Below, one piece after another: positions 26,454 through 36,494 of a DNA stretch of 47,440 bases (positions are counted from its first letter, which is position 1; each line of letters starts with the position of its first letter). The DNA is from a virus: positions 1 through 47,440 of the IMG/VR virus record IMGVR_UViG_3300047157_000125; one strand, written 5' to 3'. The notes below the pieces were generated by a model, which was given only the letters and a program-made list of their open reading frames with translations, searched no databases and was not told the origin of the DNA. The position numbers and the translations under genes are program-made.

Positions 26454-27112
26454 TTAACCTATTACTGTATTGTTGGTATAATCCACGAAGTAGTACCGCT
26501 TCTCCAACTCGTATGGGAAGCAGTAGAGAATCCGGTCAGCCTTGCTAGCGGGCCTTTTAATCTAATGCGTATAATCGTTCGACCCTCTTCTTCAACAACT
26601 TCCGCTTCTATCAATCTATTTGGTGTGCATTCGACAATAATCGGCACACTTTCTACTTTTCCTGTACTTTTATTAAGACGGGCATGCTCGCCTTCTTTTT
26701 CCTGTACATCTAGTGTAACTTCTGACTGTGCTACTTCTCCATCCGTTTTTCTGTCCGATTGCAGGTACTTGCCTCCTTTAACAGAGGGGATACTTAACGT
26801 CGGATTTGCCGTGGCAGGCTGGCTTCCCTCGTATGGATGCTTCAAATCCCTTGGGTTAAACTGTGATGCTGTGCTTTTGAGGCGGCTCCTGAACCCATCC
26901 CCAGAAGCCTCGTCTAGATTAGTCAGCACATATCTCCTAGTATCACTGTCTATTAGCCGCATACGCTGTGTTGGTGTGGCATCTTCAGTCTGTCTAGACT
27001 GGTAGGTTCTTCCTGTATTAGCGTTGCCGATAGCATTGCTCAGTATCTTTGCTGCTGCCGCAGGAATCCCTCCATCTATAAGACTGGCTTCCAAAGCGTC
27101 TCGGTTACTCAT
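26454..27112 (-). CDS. Unknown virion-region protein, about 219 aa (one frameshift)
   Basis: The open frame 26462-27112 ends in an unconvincing Ser/Thr/Trp tail. Adding one base to the A run at 26555-26558 (T on the plus strand) continues it instead as ADRILYCFPYELEKRYYFVD and a final YTNNTVIG, a far more natural sequence, and places the stop at 26454-26456, two bases before the next ATG. The total becomes 220 codons. The N-terminal half has basic loops (SDTRRYVLTNLDEASGDGF); a beta-rich segment with IVECTPNRLIEAEVVEEEGR follows. No domain is recognised. Confidence 0.6.
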
Positions 27113-28665
27113 TCTTCAATCACTCCTTCAATAACTATTTGATGCAATACGCATGGGAGTGGTGGATTGACAGTTGTATCTGCTTTGAAGAAGTTCGTTC
27201 GTTCCCACTGGCTTCCACGAGAAGGAAGCCCAAAAAGTTCAACTTGTATGTGTTGGTCTGTCCCGGTCATGTCTGCGTTGGATCGACTTGCGAACTTGGC
27301 TTTGGCAACCCCTGTAGCGAACCCAAGGCTAGAGGCTTCTCTATTCATGTTCAGTATGGTGGATGCACTGTCTTGGGAATGCACAAAGGCTCCCGGCCCC
27401 CCTCGTTCTCTTCGCATTTCGTTTGACCTAGGCTCTGTCCAGCCGTTATACCGTTCCAGTAAGGCAATATCCTTATCACCATACGTAGGTGTGTATATCA
27501 AAGAGAATGATCTGTCGATCTGCTTATCAGCACCTTTCATAATATCTTCGTTCACAACCTGCATGTGACCAGTCTGCATTCTAAACGGAACGCTAGTCTT
27601 TGATGGCTTAACAAATCGGACAATAATATTTGATCCACCTTCTTCTAGCCAAGCATTTGGAGTTCCTGCATCTACCTGAACAGGGAACACTTGGTAAGCA
27701 AACGTCAGTACTGTAGATGCTGTTGCGTCAACGTAGTCCTCATTCACGACATCTACCAATACCTGCTCTCCATTAACTGTATGCGTTTCTTGAGTTATAA
27801 ATGTTGGGACATCCAGAAACACGATGTTTGTTTTAGTTTCTTGATGTGAAGGGTCGGCATGATGTGTATGTTCTAGAACCGCTTGCACCGTAGTGCCAGT
27901 AGGCACGCCTGTTCCGGTGACTAGTTCCCCAGAGTCGAGTGCTTCTATCGTGCCGACATGGAATCGTTTCGCTGGGCATAACCCTATCATACTGAATCGA
28001 AGGTATATATCATTGAATGAAGAAGTTGGTATGTTGATTGGCCTAGTTGTGGTGATGACATTTCCATTAATCGCCGCAACCTGCGTGTGGAATGTAAAGT
28101 GAAGCGTTACGTCCTGTGGTACACCGGGATTTACATTCACGCTCCCATAGAAAGTGCTACCACTTATTATTTGCTCTAGTCCCAACTCTCCAGTAATTCT
28201 TGACTCAGGAATGTTTACTGCTTGGTTAAGGGTAAGCACGTTCCCGTTAATAGCCGTGACCGAAGGTCATTGCAGGAACCCCAGGATTCCCAGAAACTAT
28301 ACTTCCAATAAAAATATTGGTTGTGCTTTCTACTGTGATCTGGTTTGTGTTACAGTGCTTCTGCCGCTAGCCTTGTGCGATGTAGTGATGGCACTCCAGT
28401 GCTTCCAGAAATAACACTATTTACTCTTAATCCCAGATGCATCATCAACAGTAATTGTGTACGGCAACGCATTGCCGTCGTCGTCTACTCTGGCCTACTG
28501 TGTTAATGCAGGCATTGTAAGTTTAGCGACAATATGTTAAGTAACTGAGTTGATGTGTAGTTTCACGTTTGGAACAGTCACTTCTGGCAGGGTACTATCT
28601 CAGACCTTGGATGACCATCCTAAGTATTGAGACATCTGTTCCATCGCTGTGCTTTAGGTATACAT
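27109..28665 (-). CDS. Tail appendage protein with damaged N-terminal region, about 518 aa
   Basis: The intact frame covers 27109-28239 (376 aa). It is beta-rich with a repeated segment (AINGNVLTLNQAVNIPES in the first copy, partly upstream of the open frame, and AINGNVITTTRPINIPTS about 50 residues on) and a C-terminal part with NEDIMKGADKQIDRSFSLIY. The proper start is the ATG at 28663-28665 (TAATG with the stop of the nozzle gene). Between it and 28239, pieces of clear coding sequence (VYLKHSDGTDVSILRM, TLPEVTVPNVKLHINS, LPYTITVDDASGIKS, NIFIGSIVSGNPGVP) are in different frames and interrupted by stops; I count at least six lesions. The overall span is a multiple of three. Probably a fibre-related tail protein. 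Whether it is functional depends on whether the lesions are real. Confidence 0.55.
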
Positions 28666-31600
28666 TATTTCTGTCTATCCGAAGAGACGTATGAATTTAA
28701 CGGAATGAAGTCACCTATAGCCTCCATGCCTATCTCTACTGCCGGGGGCTGTGTTCGTATTGTACGATGAACCGTATCTGCTTCAGCACCCCAGTCATCC
28801 CCCAGAACACCTCCTGCAACCCAAGTACTTGTGCCAGAGTGGTATGACCAACTCAATCCATGTATATCTTTATACATATCCCCATTGCTGGGGTTTTCGT
28901 ATTGTGTTCCCGGTGGCCCTGCAACCCGATTGCCTGTGTCTATCCCGATGATTGTCGGGGGGTCATCTTGTGAATACAGAGGAGCGTACAGGTGTCCCTT
29001 GTATGTCTGTTCTATTTCTAGTAAGAACCCTGCTTCATTTGTAATATGATCATGGTAGTCAGGTTCTAATGCGTCTACTTTGCCAGATTCTATGCGAACA
29101 AATGGTTGGCCTGCTGTAACAGTAGCGAACTTTCTGACTTCCGGCATGACTTCCCAGTCCGCCTCGGCCTTAGCCTGTATGCCGCCGGGATCGGGTGGGC
29201 CTATTTCCAGCCGGACTGGAGCGTATTCAGCACCCTGTATGTACTTGCCGTCATGCCCTGCTATTGCGTCACCTGATTCGGTAAGCAAGTTAATGCCGTA
29301 GTCGGTGTCCCAGCCAGCGTTCTCAATTATTACATCTACTAGTTGTCCTTGGGAAACAACACCCTGAACCTTTGCACCTTTAGAGTTAGGAACTGTAATA
29401 GTAGGTGCTTCCCTATATCCACTGCCCACCAACAGATACCGAAGTGCCTGTAAGACAGGCGTTTGGCTCATCACCATCGCCATCGTACTCATACAAGTTT
29501 CCATCAACACTTCCCATGATGATGGTGTTGATACGCTGTTTATCTGGCCTTCCAGTGCAAGCCGCAGTCATGCTGTTTGGGTAACTCTCAGTCCACCAAC
29601 TCTGTGCCTGTATGTCGTAGCACAAAGCCATTGCCGGTGTGTCAGTGGCCTGTTCATGCGTTGTGCAGAAAAACCGAAGGATATGAGTCCGTGGATCAGA
29701 CTGTAAAAAGAATGTTTCTCTCTTAGAGAAGTCTATTATCTCTCCAACAAAGTAATCTCTTACAGGAAGACTTATGTCCGTAACTTCACCATTACTCGAC
29801 ATGGCATATATTCCAGACTCATCAGCTGAGTACAAAATATTTTCGTGAATATCCCAGCACCTCTGGTGCAACGTGCCTCTATGACTCATCATTTGAATTG
29901 ATGCGTCGAGTGCAGGGTCAGAGTTGTAAGTTACGCTATATGTATGAGTGTGCTGCACTGCCAGCAGCATTGACCCAAAAGGAACAAGTGCAGTAAGGAC
30001 ATCATTTGATTTCTGGTTGGACTGAATAGGTAATTCATTAACGTCTGGAACACTCTCGAATTCATCGAACTCACTATAGAAGATAGTGTTGACATCTTTG
30101 CCACTAGTAGACACTGCCATGAAAAGTCTATCTTGAAATGCAACTGCGACAGACATGTCTTTGCGAGGGCTTGCCAAACCTGAAAGCATTGACTGCTGCC
30201 ATTAGGAAGAACAACCGGGAGTGCGGCGTAGTTAGGTCTGTCTGGATCAAACAACTCTTCATCAGTAAGAGTGTCACTCCCTACTATAGTGACCTCCCCT
30301 CCCTCTACCTTCCCAAAAGCCTCACACCTATAAAGCACTAATGATTGGTCTGAACTTGTTCTCCATAGTTCTATGTGGTCGCATCTTTCAGGAGGCTCTA
30401 CTCCTTCTAGCGTCCATTCCATTTCAGAGCATGTGCGCTCTCTCTGCATTTGGGCCAGCATCTACTTCCGTGAAAGGAGACAAGTCGCTGTAAGCCGTTG
30501 GCTCCCTTACATCTCGGACGTTGATATCAGCAAGACCCTTCCGCTCCTAACCTCAAGGTTACCGGAGTCGGTTAGTTCTAGAGTGGCTGGCATCTGGTCT
30601 GCCGGTATAACTACCCCTGTTCCGTATAATGGGTCAGATGTGGGCCAGTCTGAGGGTAGAACATACAGTTGCCCGTCAGTTCCCAAGCATCGCGTATGCT
30701 CCAGCAGTAGGCACGTACCCACTGTCTGAGGCAGCCCAGACCTTTACGTCGTATGCTGAACCGTAGTTTATTGCACCATCCGCAGAAGAGAAGCCTTCGA
30801 TGAAAGTTCTTTTTTTGTACAGGACGAGATCGCCTGTAGACTCCATCGACAAGGCGTAGTGTAGATTGTCGCTATACAGTATGGTTCCAGAATCAATCTT
30901 GAATCCGCTTGTTGTTGTTGCAGTTCCAAGTACTATGCTACCGAGGTCGTTCGTTGACGCCGTTCCAGTTTGCCAGAACACGCTGTAACTTTCTGGCAGT
31001 CCTGTTATCTCTTCACTAACTTCGACCTGATCTTTTATAATACTGACAATTCGGCAAAAGTCGGGCAGCCTTGTGGACTCAAGGATCATCCCTGCTTCTA
31101 AATCATCAGCGTCTGATATTGTGAGGATGTGTACTTGACTCACCACGCTCCGCAGTAATAGTTTTAATTATCTGCTCACTTCGGTCAACAAACCTGTAGG
31201 CACATTGATACATGCCTCGCATTGAAGGCCGCATTACTGGCGTTAACTTTGCAGGTCTTGTTACTGTTGTTAGTACAGGTGCGGATGTGTACTGCTGTCC
31301 CTTGTCTAGTATTGTGACCTTATCTATCCGGCCTTCTTTGACAACCGGGTCAACCTTGAGGCCATATCCATCACCTCCGCCGCTAATCTCTATCTCGGGC
31401 CTCGACTTAAAGTTAACGCCCTTGTTGTAAATAGTTATATAGTCAATGTGTTTTGCGGTCGGAGAACTTAGGGTCGCTAGACTTTTTGCCGTCCACCTAA
31501 TAATCTGGCCTGTCGAAGTTCCGGTAGCACCGATTGTCCTTTTATGTAGAGTGACTCCTACGGCTTCGTTTTCGTTATACCCGTCTCCCGATATGCCTAT

Positions 31601-34210
31601 GGTCGCTGGCTCTATGAGGGTGTGGGGAGGCCCGTGCGGAGTATTCACATCCGCAACGTCTGCCTTGACACGAAACTCAACGTACCTGTCGTTAGTAGAA
31701 TACCTAGAATGCCCACGCTTTTTTGTTGGCTCTGTGACTGCGGTGTTATAGTCATACACCTGCTGATAAGCATTTGCTTGGTACAAGCGAATAACAAACT
31801 CAGTGTCTTTAGCCCACCCACTGCCGGGGTTAGTTATGCCTAGTGCAGTGGTTTCAATTTCATTCGTAATGCCATTTCTGGGAAGATCAACTACTGGTCT
31901 AGGAACGCCTGAAGAACCAGAGTACCAAGGGAGCCTGTTACCTTGCCCGTGATTCCCTGTTTCTTTGTTTGCTGTAGGCACGCACTCGCTGCCATCTACA
32001 AGCCAAGAGTCAGGGCATTCGACAAGATTAATTCTTACCTTCGGAGGCACAGCGTCTGGCAGTTGATTCTCGTCTTCATACTCTGTTGAGTTTACTGAAC
32101 CGCGTGTGTTGGTAACCTTTTTTGCATTTCGCGTTGGCTTTAAATCAAACTCTATATACCTACTGCCACCTCCATCTGTCTGGACAGGAACGTCGAATCG
32201 TGTCCACTGTGACAGTGAACCAGAGCGAACGCCAGTATTGAACCACACGCTTATCTTCGAGTAGTCAGGCCAGTAGACATCTGCTTTCCGTCCACCGACA
32301 GTACCTGAGAATCCGTGAATGAATGTCGAACCGCTTGCCTGCAACCCTCCATACCTAGCATTCTCGGCAGATCGAGGTCTGTCAAAATCTGAGCCGCCCC
32401 AGTACTCCCCATACAGGTATTCCGATAAGGTTGTCTGCGTTATCCACGCCCCACCATCAGAACCAAATATATTAAAGTGTTTGTTGAGGCCAGTATCTAT
32501 AACCCCTTTAGAGTCTTCACTGCTTGTGTTGACGGCATGACCGAGCGGAAGTGGCGAGAACTCTAGCGTCCCGTGTGCGCCTTCGCCGTCGCTGGAACTA
32601 TTGGCAGGTACGTTTGCGAAAAACCTTCTAATGTCCTTGTTGTAAGTGGCAGGTACGGTTGCAACACCATTGTTACTTACTTCTAAGTTAAAAACTTTCG
32701 GAGGGTTTCCATCGATACCCTCGACATCGTGCGACCCATCCCTCCAAGCACCTGTGCCTTTTCCAATAACAAAGGTCTGGTCGAGAAATATGAGATCATT
32801 CTCTGTATCTATTTCAGCGATTTTTGGATTAGTGGCATTAATGGGGGCAAGGTTGCTGTTTTGATAGCCGACTGCGACCGAGGGCAGAAGGTTACTTGTA
32901 ACCGGAACGCAGTCAATAATGTCTGGGTCGAACTGGACGCTATCACCCACTTGCATCCCAGCAGTTGAAGCGACTTTTATACCTGCTCGTTTAGTTGTAT
33001 CTGTTCCCGCTGTGTTTTGAATATTAATCTCATAGTAATATCCAGCATCATTGATGCTGGAATATGGCGCGCCATTAAATGTAATGGTTTTGTTTAAAGG
33101 GTCTACGCCAGTTACCGTTACTGCTTGCCCCCGATTATGGTAAGCCCCGGTGCTTTTAGTCCATGCCGTCATGCTCGCCAGATTGCCGACACGAACGCCC
33201 TCGACGCTGTTTACGTTAACCGCAACTCCAGCACCCAGTGTTATATTTACCCCGCCGTTGTAGTAAATTCGCCACGCCATAAGGCGAGTGGTACTACTTC
33301 TTTCTTCCGTAGAGTATTGTATCTGTTGGTTTTCAGTGCCATCGTTGCTTCCATACGTTTCCGTCTGCGACGGTGCAGTACCTGTTACAATGCCACCTAT
33401 GGTTGGATCAAAACCAATTAGTTTCTGTGCAGCAGAATTTACATGGCCTACCGCACGAAACCCAGAGCCAACATCATCCATCCCTGCTTTTACTTCTGGA
33501 GGTTCTTTGTAGCCGGAGCCACCATCGACAATGTCCACTCCAACAACATTACCTCTTTGCACAATTGCTTTTAGTTTTGCTTCTCTTGCTGGTTCACCCC
33601 CCTCGACAGTCAGGGTCGGCGGTGAGTTATAACCACCTCCTCCTAGAAGTACATCGACCTGTTCTATGAAAAACCCAGAGCCAGTCGGATTGATCTTAGG
33701 CTTAGAGAGCGGTGCTTTTAACCCCATAGGAAGCACGCTGGTTGATAGAAGTTCCGGGCGATACAAACGTGGCTCTAGGCCGTTGCCATAGAAAATAAAT
33801 ATTCTTCCGTGCCTGTCCTCCGCCAAACAGAAGTTCTTGATTGCAGTCCCGTGAGGAGCAATGTCAAATTCATCTACAACTCTTGCGGAGTCATCCAATA
33901 TTCGTTTGACTTGCCACATCTCTTTGAATGGATATACCGACTGACTGATTTCGTTAGCAGACAACTCTCTTTCCACCAATATCTTTTGGAGCCAGATGAA
34001 GTCTGATGGCGTTCCAAGTATTGTCGCCCTGCGATATATTCCGTAGATAGACTCGTCGTCATATCGTCCGTATATTTTTTTAATACCGGGCCTAGTGATA
34101 AGCATCCCCGGCCTTCTCGACTGCAAATTGTTCAATACACGCAGTTCACCCGGTCGCAATAAATACTGCGAGGCATCTTCGTTATAACCTAGCCACTGCC
34201 TTATTTTCAT
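28665..34210 (-). CDS. Giant tail nozzle-like protein (tail tubular B type), about 1847 aa, six frameshifts
   Basis: The protein begins MKIRQWLGYNEDASQYLL and NLQSRRPGMLITRPGIKKIY, a start typical of podovirus nozzle/tail-tube B proteins (T7 gp12 type). The intact first 1034 residues include several 'G-x-G-Y-x-x-x-P-x-x-x-V' repeats (GGGYNSPPTLTV at 191-202, GSGYKEPPEV at 231-240, and copies near 931 and 970). The remaining third is spread over frames 30676-31146, 30507-30722, 29931-30461, 29413-30189 and 28665-29510. Six one-base changes (about 31119, 30686, 30548, 30437, 30193 and 29425) join them into 1848 codons. After an apparent lectin insertion the nozzle resumes with YSDLSPFTEVDAGPN, ERCDHIELWRTSSDQSLVLY and SVAVAFQDRLFMAVS, then a domain with SVDGNLYEYDGDGDEPN and a last GSGYREAPTITV repeat. 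It forms the distal short tail. Confidence 0.75.
30540..30888 (-). other. Bulb-type (mannose-lectin-like) domain inserted in the tail nozzle protein
   Basis: Within the reconstructed nozzle protein, about residues 1108-1224, three sub-repeats follow the beta-prism II lectin layout: ILYSDNLHYALSMESTGDLVLY split over two strands, then VKVWAASDSG followed by AYAMLGTDGQLYVLP, then ATLELTDSGNLEVRSG. In the plant bulb-lectin family the equivalents are 'L-Y-S-G...M-Q-x-D-G-N-L-V-L-Y', 'x-I-W-A-S-N-T-G...L-Q-x-D-G-N-L-V-V-Y' and a third strand set. The canonical sugar pocket Q-x-D-x-N-x-V-x-Y is degenerate in all three copies, so sugar binding and specificity are uncertain. Two frameshifts (near 30686 and 30548) fall at this domain. 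Confidence 0.5.
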
Positions 34211-35682
34211 GTCATGTCTTGCCCGAGGTCAGAATGCCAGCCCATACTTCTTGGCGAACCACCATGCGAATAAGAACCATAAGGCATCCCGCTTATTGGA
34301 GTGACCACATCATTCTCCATAGCAATTCGTAGGTCACGGTTGAAGGCGTTCATAGCACCACCGTAATCCTTGCCTGCTAAACGGGCGTACCACATCTCGC
34401 ATGCCGACAAGACTGCGGTGTACATTTGAGGTGATGCGTTAACAACATCTGTGATTGCGTACTTTGTTAATGCAGGTAGCGGAGTGTTAATGTCGTCAAA
34501 GTCGTTCGTGACATATGGGTTATTCGTGTTGCCTTCTACAGGAATCTCCGATGGGTTCGATATATCGACTTCATTTGCATCAAAGGTAATACCTTCAATT
34601 GGTTCCCCATCGACTCCCGGTCGCTGATAAATACCTGTGCTGCTGATGGCAAGGCTTGTTGTGCTACTCCAGTCCTCAATCCTTCTCTCCATAATAAATG
34701 GCACGTTCGACCCAACAGCGTCTGCTGCCATGCCGAGTGAACCAAATCTTATGTGCGCACCAGCACAGTCTTGTGGGAAATTTGTCCCAGTGCCAACCAC
34801 TCTAACACCTTCGGATATGACAGTTACTTCATCCGAAGACGCTGTGGCCTGTGCATCTAGAACTACTGATGGGTGGACTACACTTAATATTGTTTGGGTA
34901 GCGGATGGGAAGTTAGGGATGATTATTTTCATGCCCTTGGCTAGACCAGACGAGTCCGCCACTATTATGTTGTTTGCTCCCGCAGTTACTTTTGCAGTTG
35001 TAGAAATCTTCCCTACCGTGACAGTGCCTTGACGACAACTCTTTTCATAACCCATGTACTTTATGGGTTTCGGCAACACTCGGTATGTGTAACTAACTCT
35101 CACTGGATTAGTAGGAGTTCCAACAAACCTCACTTGATATCGGTCTGGGTGCGTGTCGCTACGCATGATCGTGTAGAAGTACGGCTCGCCCGATCCTCGG
35201 TGATTTACCTCTAGACGCTGCCACTCTTGAGGAGTTATCCTGCAATGCAACGTGCCTACTGTCTGAGTTGAAAGTGTGTCCAAGTCTTTCAGGTCGTATG
35301 GCAAGTTGTAGTATTGCTGCGGCTTAACCTCAATGTTCGTTGCAGTAGCCTTGGCGATTTGGTTAACGACTATAGAGCCGCCGCGAACCTGTTCTATTCT
35401 TACGGGATCATCAAAGCCACTAACATCAACTATTCTTCCTGCAATGAATCCTGCTGTGCTGGCGACGTTAATTACATTGCTGCCCTTTGTAGTTGATCCT
35501 GTCGTCTTCACAGTTCTTGTGCTGAAAGAATTAGTGCGAAGATGCCAAAGCCAACTCTTGCACTGCATTACTTCTCTTACGCCGTGAAGTACTGCGTGTC
35601 GGACAGCAGAGTGTTCGCCGTCCTGTGCGCCTCCGCCGTTCGAGGCTAGAAGGTAGGCTACAATGTCTTGTGCTGTTTGCAT
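34207..35682 (-). CDS. Tail adaptor / tail tubular protein A-like, 491 aa
   Basis: The N-terminal helical part (AVRHAVLHGVREVMQCKSWL) and the C-terminal TAVLSACEMWYARLAGKDYG with NAFNRDLRIAMENDVV are characteristic of gp11-type adaptors that sit under the portal and hold the nozzle. The middle (about residues 70-330) is a large beta-rich insertion with two 'K-G-S-N-V-I-N-V-A-S-T-A-G' or 'A-G-A-N-N-I-I-V-A-D-S-S-G' turns. YRVLPKPIKYMGYE near residue 200 fits the same family. The stop overlaps the nozzle start as ATGA, and the gene order (adaptor then nozzle) agrees with T7-like short tails. Confidence 0.75.
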   Translation of the reverse strand: MQTAQDIVAYLLASNGGGAQDGEHSAVRHAVLHGVREVMQCKSWLWHLRTNSFSTRTVKTTGSTTKGSNVINVASTAGFIAGRIVDVSGFDDPVRIEQVRGGSIVVNQIAKATATNIEVKPQQYYNLPYDLKDLDTLSTQTVGTLHCRITPQEWQRLEVNHRGSGEPYFYTIMRSDTHPDRYQVRFVGTPTNPVRVSYTYRVLPKPIKYMGYEKSCRQGTVTVGKISTTAKVTAGANNIIVADSSGLAKGMKIIIPNFPSATQTILSVVHPSVVLDAQATASSDEVTVISEGVRVVGTGTNFPQDCAGAHIRFGSLGMAADAVGSNVPFIMERRIEDWSSTTSLAISSTGIYQRPGVDGEPIEGITFDANEVDISNPSEIPVEGNTNNPYVTNDFDDINTPLPALTKYAITDVVNASPQMYTAVLSACEMWYARLAGKDYGGAMNAFNRDLRIAMENDVVTPISGMPYGSYSHGGSPRSMGWHSDLGQDMT

Positions 35683-36215
35683 TAGTTACGCCTTTTGCGA
35701 CCGTACTTCTCTTGCACCATCTCTTTGAGTTCACCTTGTTTCATGGTCGGATGACTCTTCTTCTCTACCTTCATCATTTCTTTAGTTAGGTTTTCGCTTA
35801 ACGCTGGAGACTTTGGCCTTGGCATTTTGCGGCCTTTGTGATTTACTGCCCCTTCTACTGTTAGGTTTCTTTTTCTTGCTACATTCGTTACATCGTTCGC
35901 ACTGTCTATCCACGCTGCTGGGTCTTGTACCCCTCGCTTGTCGGCTAGCCCCGCTGCGTAGTACTTTCCGCTGGGATTGATACCTGCTCGTTTTGCTAGG
36001 GTTATCATGTTTTGTGCATGATCCTTCGGCATCTTGTCGAACTGTTCGTTGTTGTACCTGCCCTGCATCAGGCTCCTGTCTGTTCCCTTTAGACCGGGTG
36101 CGATTTGTAGGGCGCACATTTCTGCGAACCTTGGACTTTGCCCCTCCTCTATCATCTTGTCGTAGTGCCTTTGGACTTCTCTGCTTGCGCACTCTATCTC
36201 TATTGGGTAACTCAT
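35682..36215 (-). CDS. Conserved phage protein of the portal-tail interval, 177 aa
   Basis: A basic protein with a conserved core: IECASREVQRHYDKMIEEGQ, then SPRFAEMCALQIAPGLKGTD, RSLMQGRYNNEQFDKMP and GKYYAAGLADKRGVQDPAAW. I recognise this pattern from other phage proteins near tail adaptors, with no assigned function. The C-terminal 50 residues are Lys/Arg-rich. Its start and stop are joined to the neighbours by ATGA/TAATG overlaps. The long reverse overlap with the preceding frame is addressed under the HNH gene. Confidence 0.75.
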   Translation of the reverse strand: MSYPIEIECASREVQRHYDKMIEEGQSPRFAEMCALQIAPGLKGTDRSLMQGRYNNEQFDKMPKDHAQNMITLAKRAGINPSGKYYAAGLADKRGVQDPAAWIDSANDVTNVARKRNLTVEGAVNHKGRKMPRPKSPALSENLTKEMMKVEKKSHPTMKQGELKEMVQEKYGRKRRN

Positions 36216-36489
36216 TTTGTCCTCTTAGGTAATCTAACGCTCGTTCAAGCCCCTTGACGTTGTCTCCAAGTACTCCTATAGCCCTATTACAGCCAACGCA
36301 TAAATGACCTCGCACTGAACCTGTCTCGTGACAATGGTCTATGCACTTGCCTTTCTTTACATGGCACACATGACACATGCCGTTGTTGCTATCCCTGAGT
36401 AAAGTCCACTCCTCGACTGTAAGTCTGTATCTGCTCCAAAGGTTGTGCGCCCTCTTCTGAAAAGTGGACGGCGATCTTCTCCTTGCCAT
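36212..36489 (-). CDS. HNH / recombination endonuclease VII-like protein, about 92 aa
   Basis: A small zinc nuclease. Visible: CHVC (C39, C42), then CIDHCHETG (D51, H52, H54), then LCVGCNRAIG (C64, C67, N68) and the tail LERALDYLRGQ. This is the endonuclease VII order, C-x-x-C, D-H-C/D-H, C-x-x-C-N. The family cuts branched DNA in T4, and small relatives lie near packaging genes. The raw frame runs on to 35782, overlapping the next gene by over 400 bases with Arg/Lys/Ser-rich nonsense. Adding one A to the four-A run at about 36216-36219 ends it as DYLRGQK and stop, overlapping the next ATG as ATGA and giving 93 codons, so I end it there. Confidence 0.75.
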
Positions 36490-36494
36490 AAAGG

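Noticed and set aside
35782-36211. C-terminal extension of the HNH frame
   Set aside because: It overlaps a well-conserved gene for over 400 bases, is Arg/Lys/Ser nonsense in composition, and one missing base explains it.
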